Positions 39,201 through 47,698 of a stretch of 64,000 nucleotides of DNA are shown here, piece after piece. A model generated the notes under the pieces. That model was not told the origin of the DNA. It saw only the letters and a program-made list of their open reading frames with translations, and ran no database searches. Source of the stretch: Casuarius casuarius (lineage: Eukaryota; Chordata; Aves; Casuariiformes; Casuariidae); the NCBI GenBank assembly GCA_003342895.1, contig PTFA01000276.1:699632-763631 (forward strand), written 5' to 3'. The position numbers and the translations under genes are program-made. Position 1 is the stretch's first letter; each line of letters begins with the position of its first letter.

Positions 39201-42200
39201 AGGAAGTAGTGGTCTGTGCTATTATTAGAGCAAGACTTCTTTAATGACATTAATATCCTATATATGCAGGATCAAATTCATTGATAGGCTTTTATTCAAA
39301 TTAAATAGAGCTATTATTAATATGTTATTATAATGTATATTATAATTATAATGAGTAAATTAAATATTTGCATTAGTCACTGGCATATCTGAAGAATCCC
39401 ATAAAACTTTTTTTTCCTGTGATGATCACAAACCATCACTATCTTAAGTTACGAATTTCCACTATTATTTTCTAACACTTGAGTTTTAAATAGCTTGCTC
39501 TAAGCATATGATCCCCAGTAATATTGAAGGCTGTGAGACTATTAGACTAGGAGGCACATCTTCCCAGGAAAGAATCATTAACCCTGTTATGTTCATTTGG
39601 TTCCCAGCTCTGTCAGTTACAGGTGTCGAGGCAGCCTCTTCAGGGGCTAGAATATCAGTATCAGAGTTGATCCCTTCACCAAGACTTAACTCAGTGAAGA
39701 GTCAGTGCAGATCATAAGATGCTGAGGCAGTATACTTATGGCAGCCACTACTGCAAAGTACACAGGCCGCTGTATCTACTATCAGTTAAAGTTACACTTG
39801 CAAATGTAGGTTGCAAAAATCGAATGAATGTCACGAAAAATAGTCTACTGATACGTAGTACAATTACTAGGCAAAATAATACCAGATGCTAAGAATACAA
39901 GAGCAACTACTATGCATGTCTTTACACAGAAACTCCTACTTGTTAAAATAAGAGGAATCTGGCAGAATATTGATAGTTTGCGAAGGAAAATAGAAGTTAG
40001 ACAGAGACCACAACTGTTTTACAGAGTTAAAAAAAAAAAAAAAAAAGGTTGCTTCCACTTTTTTATTCTGCAAAGGTAAAAGTTAAATTCTATTTTTAAG
40101 AGCCAAATGCTTGTTAAAAAGTTTTATTTTAGCTGATCTGGCAGCTCTAGAGCTACATAAATAGTATCAGAAATTGAGAAAGAACAAAAGACTAAAGTAA
40201 AAGCTTTGCAAAAATAAATAAAATTTGCATTGTGGATTTAAGCCCATTTGCCAAGATTGTGCCCAATGAAGTTTAGAACTGCCAAGTTATAACCTCTGAA
40301 AATAAGGTTTAAAATGGAAATGCTGACAGACTCTCATTTACAAGAATTGTACTGGCCATTACTAAAAACAGAAACCAAAGTAGCAAGACAGCCTGACATT
40401 CATGCTCTAAGTAAATTGTATGAAACCAATATTTCTACTATTCCTATTTATGTTCATTCAGACAATGTTTTCAATTAAGCAACTCCTCCTTGAAAACAAA
40501 CAATAGGTAGAAAAAAGCCAAGATGTAAAGCCAACATGAAAGATGTAAGCCCATCAGACTCTCCATTTTCATACAACCACTATAATTTCATACAAATTCT
40601 TTAAGGCACCTCGTTTTCTTTCCCTCAGAAAAGTAGCCAAAAAGAGAACTTACAAAGACAAAGCTTTGACTGCAAAATGATAAATTATTCATATCATAAT
40701 ATGCACAGATCGTTTATCCAGTATAAAATTAAGATTTCTAATAATAAATCTTATTACCTGGGAACAAATTAGAATGTTTGAGCCAAGCAACTCAGCAAGC
40801 CAATAAAAATAGGTATGCCCCAAGAATATTTTAAAGCAAATAGCTTAAAGTTTAAACAGATTACATATTCTAGTAACAAAACTCAACATCTGAAGTTATT
40901 TTACCCAGATAAAAATTATAAGTGCTTTCGATTCATCTGCAGCTTCGTAAGTCAGCAGCTTATTCAGAAACAGCAGTCAAACAGTATTTCCAAATTCAAT
41001 TTCATACTTTTGGTCTACACACCTCGGCTGACCATTCTTAGAGACAGGCTAACAAAGCATGTGAACTATAGATTTGTTCCAACAAAGCAGCAATACCTAT
41101 TTCTAAGAAAGAAGAAATATTTACATTTTTTTCAACTTCTATTATTTGATCATATGATATGTAGCACGTAGATAAACTTTGACAGAAGCTGGAGAAGCAA
41201 CTTTAACATTCCTCTGAAAACGCATTCCCATTTGGCCAGGTTACGAAATACTGGAAATCTCCATTTCCTGTCTCTGTCACATTCCTATCATTTTGGAAAT
41301 GCTAAAAAGGACAAGATTCTGGCACAAAAACATTCTAATGGGTCAATGTATGGATACGCAGACAGTAGAGTTACACCAATAAATTTTGCCAGGTTGAAAG
41401 ATGCCAAAGGGTCCTTGACAGTAGACATAGAACTGAGTGCTAGAACACTAATGACAGTTCAACATAAACTGTTTCATGAGTCTCCAAATGGAACACCTGA
41501 AAGACCACATTACTTTACCTGCACTTCAGTTCTGAATGGTTTTATTTTCACTGTGCCTGGCCACATCAGTCATGCAATGCAGCAACGCCAGTTAGCACTG
41601 ATGCTTTGTATAGAAGGCATCTTGAAGAACTGAGGAATTTATTTTTTGACTGATGAGACTGACAACTATAAAAGAGTTATCATTTGTCTCAGTGGTTTCT
41701 GCTTCTCAGGATGAACAAGTGATCTGGATTCCTGCGTGGTTACAATATGCTGAAGTGTCTTTTATCACATTTTCTTGATCTGGAATCTCTGAACCCTATT
41801 AAATCCAAGCTAGACATTTTATTACACTGTAGTGGGTTTACCACCAAAGGTTTACTTGAAAGTTTCAGCTAGCACATCACAATACAACACACTTCTGTGA
41901 AATACTAGTTTTTTTAAAAAAAGCATGGATAAAAATATGTTTGAGTGAACTACTGTTGAGTTTGTTATTAGTACTTGCAAAAATTAAAAGTATACTGGGT
42001 TCTTAAAAGACAACATAAAGACAATTTTGTTTTCCAAGGTAGTTCTATCCTAAAAAGGAAGAACAGATAAAAGATGGAGAAGAAACAATCACAGAAAGGA
42101 CAAACCTGAAGAAAAGTAACAGTATAATGCACTTCTGTGATTTAGGACAAAATGTTTTCGGAGATCTGCTAACACTTATTTTCCCTTTAACTGATTGATA

Positions 42201-45200
42201 AATGGTAGGAATTATGCATTCATTTGTCCAGAATCATAGGATTAAGTCATAGGATAATTCACTTCGAGGACTGAGGTGCTGAAAGAATATAGCGTAACAA
42301 CCAGAAAGGAAACATATCTGCTACTATGGAAGCATTTCATTTTGTTTTTAAGTACTTATTGCATAATATGAGCAACAAATATATTAAACATATGTTCAGT
42401 CTAAGATGCCTAGATGAAAGATACTTTGCAAATGTAAGGTATACTCATAAACTTTTAAGCTGTAATACATATTAAAAACAAAAAACCCCAAAAGAAACAG
42501 AAAACTTACTTTCAGGACTTCTTTTTTGCCATTGATTATACTCTGCTGTTAAAGCTTTCACTCGCGTCATTAACAAGGAAAGCTGTATAACAAAAACAAA
42601 CAAACAAACAAAAAACTTCTCTTGAAGTGTGCTGAGTTGCATTGGAGTTAAACGAGAGAATGGGATAAAAATTCATTTATTAGCTTTATACAGCAAAAAA
42701 CAAAAGAGCACCTATTTACAGGTATCACAAAACTTATTCATTCTTTTTTTCAGAAGGGGTAAATCAGAAGCCTTCACAGTTGGATTTTTTTCCTTCATTT
42801 CCTCTACAATATCAGACAATTGCAACTGAAGATGAGCCACTAGAAGCAATGACAATACTTCACATACTCCTTCCTAGATGTATGGCCGATATACATGCTG
42901 AAGGTTAAATGGACTTCAGTTGATGTGTGTAATGATTAAACAAAAGCTTATCTTCCAAATAACCAAGAGCTGAAGATGATACCTATCAAAACTACATATG
43001 TGGACTCCACAAAAAATGCTTAGGAACTACTGCTCTAACTCACTGTAATCACTGAAAATACAGGAGCAATAAGACAAAACACCAATCCAGGAAAGGTTAT
43101 TAAAGGAAAAAACCTAAACAACCTTTGATTTAAAAAAAGTACTTACTTTAATATTTTAACATATTCTGGAGAAAGAAGAACTCATTATTACTATTCCACC
43201 TCCTGAAACTGCGGGCTGTACTTACAAAATATTTTTCAAATACATTATATAATACACGTACATATTACAAACTAGTCATCTGATAAGAAATGAAGCACGC
43301 TTAATTAAAAATGTACTGTTTTTATGGTCAAGCATTCCATAAAAGGTACTGCAGATTGCAGTTGGCTTTTTGCCACCTAAAAGAAATAGTCAAGAGAAAA
43401 ATGTGCTAAGAATCATCATGCAGGATTTCAAAATAAAAAAATACCAAGAATTGACAACTATAGTTTGGCTTTTCACTATTCAAAATAACTTTCAAAAGTG
43501 CATCTTTAAAACTTGTAAAGTTTTAGGCAGAGAGGGAAAAAGAAAAAAAAAATGAAACATCAAATATTTTGTATTTTCTAGATCAGCTAGTGTCAACACT
43601 TCTGTAATACTAGAGCACTACTTCTGAGAACACCCTCAGCTCATTCTTTAAACTTTATAGTAAAAGTATGTACAAAATGTTTTGGATATTCCAATAACTG
43701 GACTTAAAACATACAAATAAATTAATACCGCCATTCAGCAACCTTAAATCAAGGACACTCTTTTCAACAGAAAGGACATACAGCAAAAATGTATATCAGA
43801 CATCTCTGTTATACCCTATATATATTCCCATGAAAATATGCTGCTCATTATGTATACCATTAAATTGTAGACTAGAATCAGTCCCCAAACGTAAGGCATA
43901 AAACCACACAGAGCACACTGCATGATTATAATCTTCAAGTGATTAAGGGATAAACACTGGTGACAAGGTCTGCAGCAAAGAAAAACCTACAGCTTCCTTG
44001 ACAGCTTCAAAGAAAATACATGTGACTGTTAGGACCGTAATATGATCACACGAAAGTGCTGACAGTGGTCTAACACAACCTTTTCCTCTCCTCCCTATTT
44101 TCTATCACGAAGTACAATCTGCCCTTGCAACTCCATTTCATCACTGTCTTGCTTTGACAGCTCTCAAGAAAAGCCCAACTCCACAGTAGAATTTAAGAGT
44201 ATTAATTACATGGTACAATGTGCTTTAGTAAAGCTGTAAACAAAACAAATAAAACAAAAAATCCTGAGTCTATGCCCAACTAAAATGATACAAAATTTAT
44301 TTCTATTTCTAGGATTTTATTCAGAGTTCTAAAAAGAGAAAAATACTGTATTTTATACATTTGAATTATACATCTTTATTTTTTATTTATTTAGAGTAAA
44401 TAATAGTTTAGAAAAGTTTATTACTAGCTAGAGATTAATGTTAGTAATTAATGGGTAAATATCTGAATGTATTCAATAGATACATCCCTGAAGAAAAGTA
44501 ATTTTGTTAATCATTCAGTCAAATACACTGAATCTACTCTCTCAGTATGCTTACTGAAGTCACATAAGATGGAAATTTATAAAACCTAACAATTTTATCT
44601 AACCAGCTAAATGATTGTTTATATTATTCCAAATTCAGGGTGCACATATAGGTTTTATTTTACAGGTTCATATTTAGAATTTACACACACCTACAGAGTG
44701 AGCCAACATTGCCTTTTTCCATATTCTCAAAAATGTGAGGGATCCAGGAATCCAAGTTCATGCACTCAATGTTGCTCAATTCATTTCTAATTCAAGCACA
44801 TAAGTTTCCTAATGATATCCACCGATGGAGAAAAACAATACAGTCATTTCCAAGAAAGACGTTTCAGAGTAAAATTAAAGGTATCTATATACAGTTTCAC
44901 AAATGACGCATACACTGACTAGGAATTAGTCCAAATGGCTATTAGAAATTAGATGTCGCTGCATTTTGCTGCTAATGTTGGTTATTTATCAGGTTGCATG
45001 GCTAGACAGCAAGTAACCTTTTTTGCTATATGTAAATGCAACTTTTCAGCATTTGCTGGACACTAACATACTTCAGAATAAATCAAAGTTAATATGAGTA
45101 AAGCTGACTGCTTTAGACACTAAATGAAGATGATTTAGTTTGCTTATTTTGAAAACACATCATTTCTTTACAGAAAAGATTTTGTGGAGAATAAAAAGAA

Positions 45201-47698
45201 ATACTGTCTTACCTTGGCATCTGATTCTGGCAGTGTTTCTGTTCCTAGAAGTGTTAGTTTGCTTTGACACTTGGTAGAAAACAAACAAAACAAAAAATAG
45301 CATTTACTTTCTCTTTTCTTTTCTAGGAGAGAAAGGTGATGGTTAAAAATTCCAATAGAAATTGTTTACTGTAGGGGGAAGGGGGGGGGGGGGAAGGGTG
45401 GGAATTGATTTGGCTCCAAGCAGTCTTTCAGAGCCTGACCCAAAACAGCAAAGACCTATTTTGAAGTTGTACTACAGTAAAAAGGTGGAACTTGTTGAAA
45501 AGTAGAAAAGCAGCAACTAGCAAGAGAGGAAGTATGATCTGAGGGAAAAAAGTGCGACTTATGGGGGAAAGGTTTATAAGAAGACAGACACTGAACAGAA
45601 AAAGAAAATAAGAAACTGGGAGGAGACAAGTCATGGACATGGAATAGGGAAGCTGGTATGAAGTTAACACAACTCGGTACTACTATTCTGGCTCTGCAAA
45701 CAAAGCAAACACATTATAATACCTGGTTTTTGTTTTAACTTATTTAGCAGGGAAATACACTGTATACTTCAGAAGTGGATAGATTTTTAGAAGGGCACTA
45801 CATCAGATCCCATTGACCGTAACAGGATGTATATACCAAGTCTGAAATCCAGGCTACCACAGATGTACAAGGCATTAGTAAGAGACATCTGCTAAACTTT
45901 CTTTTTTTATACCTGTTTAGGCTGACAGCAATTCTTCCTGCCCCACTGCAGCACAGGATGCATTCTACTGAGTGTATTACTAAGCAGTGATTTGGAAACC
46001 TTACTGTTCATGTTTGGAAATAAACACATGAAATAGGATTTCTCCAGTAAAAAGTGCTAATGCTGATGCAATAATTGGAACATTACCTCATAAACCACAT
46101 AACCTGAGGAGGTAATTCAACAGCTATTAGTTCTTTAAAATTGTCTGGTGAAACAACGTTTGCATCCATGATGCGATAATCACAAAAATAATACAAATCC
46201 TAACTGGTTTTATCAAATTCCAAAAATACTGCATATGATCATTTCCTTTATTGTTTTGGGGCTATTAAACATTTTAACTTCCCTTTTATCTGAAAATTTG
46301 AAAGGAAGATTATATCCTCTGAGATTAAAAAAACCTGAAGGCAAACAAAACGTCCATTGCTAACTTATTACGGTACTTCATAATCTAGATGCAGGATTCC
46401 CTAACACTATACTAGGATTCCTATATTTTCATTTTTTATATATACATGTGTGTGCGGGTTCGTGCAGGCATGTACAGCATTTATGTAATATAAAATATGG
46501 TTATATGATACACTATAATATACATATATACACCTAAAATATAGGAATCCATATATATATAAATATAAATTATACATATGTATATTCCTATGTTATATTC
46601 CCTGCCACAATATTAGGATATGCATGGTGCCAAATTCTTAATAACACAACTGTTCAGATTAGCTCATCCAATAGCAAATATCAACATTTTAGTTGTTTTT
46701 GAGATAGACTTCTTTATATTTGAGGCCTCAATTTGGTATAGTGTTTTGCTTTAATCTACTTTAAGATTTGAAGTATTTTTAATTCTGTTCAGTTTCTGAT
46801 ATTTTTAATGCCTTGTATCTACAACAAATACTACATAAAATAGAATCAAAGCAGTTATGACTCTCAAAACATAATTTAGAACATGATTTTTCATCAGATC
46901 CAGAATAATCTCGTGAATGCATACTATTCTCTCACAGATAATCTTTGCAGGGATTTTGCTTTACTTAAAATATTCAAATAAAAACAACTTGCTCTAATGT
47001 GTTACTATAAGCACACTGGACCATGTGTCAAGAGATACATATTTTATTCTTGAGGATATAACTGTTGGATTGTATGAGTGTATGCAAAATGCATCACCCT
47101 TCTAAGCCTCTCCTCCTCTTCCCATCTCCTCCTGTCTCTCATTTGTTTAAGACCATAAGTATCTGCAGACTGCAATTGACTTCCATTTTGTATGAGGCTA
47201 AAGAGAGGGGTATTCTCAGTCTCGGTTTGCTGGTACTGCCACAACACAAACAACAATTGTTTATATTTTTCTTAGTTTTAGTATATGCTCCCTCTCTACT
47301 TAAGATTTAACTAAATCATAACATCAGCACACTGTAAACAGAGACTGACATTGCAAGGCATTCTTCACCCCTGTCAGAATTTCTACCTCTGGCCTTCGAA
47401 GGTAGTGTTCGTGTTGGTGTTGTTGGTGTTGTTGTGTGGGGATTTGGGGGGATGGGGGCCAGGAGAAAGTGTGGTGATGAAGCAAGGAAGGGAGGGGAGA
47501 TGAAAGACAGAACACTGAGAAAAGTTTACAACAAACCTAGTCTCCTACTCAGAACTGCCATACCTCTTCCATCTGCTTCCAAATACTCTCACATTCATCC
47601 AAGAGTTCTTCTTTGGCATCTATGTGACACACTGACTCACTGACAGTTTCTGGAGGTACATGCTGGTAGTCTGACACCCGTTCTGGTAATTTTTCAGC
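27110..47698 (-). CDS. CENPK: Centromere protein K (gene span, nine coding exons seen, start missing)
   Basis: CENP-K is a subunit of the CENP-H/I/K/M module of the constitutive centromere-associated network, acting at the inner kinetochore. Nine minus-strand exons join in frame with correct AG/GT borders: 47564-47698, 45213-45269, 42510-42582, 36963-37009, 35450-35532, 35242-35340, 34812-34947, 30338-30391 and 27110-27268. They encode 280 residues plus a stop. The product follows the human protein closely: CQSKLTLLGTETLPESDAK, then a mostly coiled-coil middle with EQQWHEEQQQIVDALNG, then GEFLEEHFPLPEE with a lysine run, then the conserved end FWPPYIELLLRYGIALRHP and RIRLEAFHQ. The first exon found has no upstream Met before the conserved region, so at least one more 5' coding exon must exist. 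It probably lies between 47.7 kb and the unknown bases at 50,225-50,414. Human CENP-K is 269 residues. It is divergently paired with PPWD1. Confidence 0.96.
27269..30337 (-). other. CENPK: CENPK intron between the last two coding exons
   Basis: About 3.07 kb of AT-rich intron, bounded by GTAAGA and TTCCAG on the minus strand. An AATAAA-type A-rich simple repeat lies near 29517-29545. Open frames within it (up to 127 codons on the plus strand at 28074-28457) are unrecognised. Confidence 0.7.
30338..30391 (-). CDS. CENPK: CENPK coding exon (LITLHEILE)
   Basis: An 18-codon exon in phase 0 encoding NSSEEAAVQLITLHEILE. It corresponds to human ...SSVNLITLHEMLE. Minus-strand borders are TTGCAG before it and GTAAGA after it. 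Confidence 0.95.
32971..33078 (+). mobile_element. CR1 LINE 3'-end fragment
   Basis: GGGGTTGGACCAGAAGACCT followed by GCAGAGGTCACTCCCAGCCT and a TTTTTCTATGACTT end matches the avian CR1 3' consensus (GGTTGGACTAGATGACCTCCAGAGGTCCCTTCCAACC...TCTATGAT). It is antisense to CENPK and truncated at its 5' end. Confidence 0.85.
33660..33990 (+). mobile_element. Ancient CR1-family remnant
   Basis: The series GAGCACTAGGATAATG, GAAAAGCTATCTTACAAGAAGAG, AGAAGGGATATGACTGCC, TATAATTATATCAGGAGGA, AATAAATGGATCTGTGC and TAAGACTGGAAATTAGGAGACGG, GTTTCTAACGAGAGTACC follows the 3' region of older CR1 elements in reptiles and birds. It is strongly mutated and on the plus strand, antisense to CENPK. Its boundaries are approximate; related sequence may extend upstream to about 33.2 kb. 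Confidence 0.7.
34723..34795. repeat. TA/AC microsatellite with poly-T end
   Basis: TATATATGTATATATACACACACTCTCTCT, then TATATAAATATATATATATA and about 15 T. It sits only 17 bases from the CENPK splice donor at 34811. Confidence 0.85.
34812..34947 (-). CDS. CENPK: CENPK coding exon (GEFLEEHFPLPEE)
   Basis: A 136-base exon that completes an AGA codon split with the preceding exon, then encodes TFQELKNKMLKLRTYKEELL and GEFLEEHFPLPEEDGSAKKK, ending in a lysine run. Acceptor ACTAG, donor GTAAGT on the minus strand. It matches human FNELKTKMLNIKEYKEKLL...GEFLEDHFPLP. Confidence 0.95.
35242..35340 (-). CDS. CENPK: CENPK coding exon (coiled coil)
   Basis: A 99-base exon encoding EQQWHEEQQQIVDALNG and EEEMKNQVVQFSEK, with split AGA codons at both ends. 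The acceptor is CAAAG, the donor GTATTT, a weaker form of the consensus. It matches human EQRWLDEQQQIMESLN...FSES. Confidence 0.94.
35450..35532 (-). CDS. CENPK: CENPK coding exon (coiled coil)
   Basis: An 83-base exon encoding LQKVKNDLEVVLSTVQSKNK then KLREDLK, ending with two bases of a split arginine codon. Acceptor ATAG, donor GTAATA. The intron to the next exon is only 109 bases, the shortest in the gene. It matches human FQKLRQDLEMVLST...KLKEDLE. Confidence 0.95.
35533..36962 (-). other. CENPK: CENPK intron, 1.4 kb
   Basis: AT-rich intron. On the donor side the plus strand has two A-runs (36897-36925 with interruptions, and 36941-36953), that is long U-runs immediately after the 5' splice site in the transcript. 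No other element was recognised. Confidence 0.6.
36963..37009 (-). CDS. CENPK: CENPK coding exon (small, 47 bases)
   Basis: Encodes ISTNPDVLVALGKEE after completing a codon split as A+TA with the exon before it. Acceptor TTTTTCAG, donor GTAAGT. It matches human IPLTEDVLITLGKEE in length and sequence. Confidence 0.93.
37611..38240 (-). mobile_element. CR1 LINE, 5'-truncated copy
   Basis: The plus strand starts with the tail-like CACAGAATTTCACAAAATCA and continues GTTAAGGTTGGAAGGGACCT, CTGGAGATCATCTAGTCC. That is the reverse complement of the avian CR1 3' end. About 600 bases of the 3' part of ORF2 and the 3'UTR are present, with stops and indels. It lies in the same orientation as CENPK. Typical dead CR1 copy. 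Confidence 0.93.
38353..38394. repeat. 20-bp tandem duplication
   Basis: TCAAGTGAGTGTCTTAGGTT occurs twice in direct succession with period 20, followed by a partial third start (TCAG). A short local duplication next to the CR1 copy. Confidence 0.88.
40029..40046. repeat. Poly-A homopolymer
   Basis: An uninterrupted run of 18 A on the plus strand inside a CENPK intron. I see no retrotransposed gene body next to it. Confidence 0.9.
42510..42582 (-). CDS. CENPK: CENPK coding exon (LSLLMTRVKALTAEY)
   Basis: A 73-base exon, phase 0 at its start, encoding LSLLMTRVKALTAEYNQWQK then RSPE and one base of the next codon. Acceptor ATACAG, donor GTAAGT. It matches human LSLLIMQVKCLTAELSQWQKKTPE. Confidence 0.95.
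42583..45212 (-). other. CENPK: CENPK intron, 2.6 kb
   Basis: AT-rich intron bounded by GTAAGA and ATACAG on the minus strand. No dispersed repeat or RNA gene was recognised in it apart from the (CAAA)n tract at its acceptor end. Confidence 0.6.
42591..42616. repeat. (CAAA)n simple repeat
   Basis: CAAAAACAAACAAACAAACAAAAAAC. On the minus strand this is a T/G-rich tract directly upstream of the acceptor at 42583 and probably serves as part of the polypyrimidine region. Confidence 0.85.
45213..45269 (-). CDS. CENPK: CENPK coding exon (CQSKLTLLGTETL)
   Basis: A 19-codon exon in phase 0 at both ends encoding CQSKLTLLGTETLPESDAK. Acceptor ACCAAG, donor GTAAGA. It aligns residue for residue with human CQNKLSLIGTETLTDSNAQ. 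Confidence 0.95.
45374..45402 (+). repeat. G-tract with four G-runs
   Basis: Plus-strand GGGGG-AA-(G)13-AA-GGG-T-GGG. It meets the simple four-run pattern for a G-quadruplex. CENPK is read from the minus strand, so the G-rich strand is the transcription template. Confidence 0.8.
46415..46550. repeat. Inverted repeat around AT microsatellite
   Basis: GGATTCCTATATTTT at 46415-46429 is the perfect reverse complement of AAAATATAGGAATCC at 46536-46550. The roughly 106 bases between them are rich in TATA and TGTG steps. Confidence 0.75.
47404..47458 (+). repeat. GTT/GGT simple repeat and G-runs
   Basis: GTGTTGGTGTTGTTGGTGTTGTTGTG is followed by GGGG-ATTT-GGGGGG-AT-GGGGG. Low-complexity sequence about 105 bases downstream, in gene orientation, of the CENPK exon at 47564-47698. 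Confidence 0.85.
47564..47698 (-). CDS. CENPK: CENPK first recognised coding exon
   Basis: A 45-codon exon in phase 0 at both ends. It starts AEKLPERVSDYQHVPPETVS and ends KEELLDECESIWKQMEE, the latter matching human EEELIRECEEMWKDMEE. The minus-strand acceptor is ATAATAG and the donor GTATGG is weak. No Met occurs before the conserved segment, so translation must begin in an exon further upstream that I could not identify. Confidence 0.9.

Larger units (their letters stand above)
37010..42509 (-). other. CENPK: CENPK intron, 5.5 kb, with a CR1 copy
   Basis: The largest recognised CENPK intron. It holds the CR1 copy at 37611-38240, a 20-bp tandem duplication at 38353, a poly-A run at 40029-40046 and a nearly open plus-strand frame at 40773-41633 (see findings). 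The rest is AT-rich without recognisable features. Confidence 0.65.
45270..47563 (-). other. CENPK: CENPK intron, 2.3 kb
   Basis: An intron bounded by GTATGG and ACCAAG on the minus strand. It contains a G-run at 45374-45402, an AT-rich inverted repeat at 46415-46550 and a GTT/G-rich tract near 47404-47458. Confidence 0.65.

Noticed and set aside
40029..40046. Poly-A run as the tail of a processed pseudogene
   Set aside because: No gene-like sequence precedes it on the plus strand and no target-site duplication is evident.
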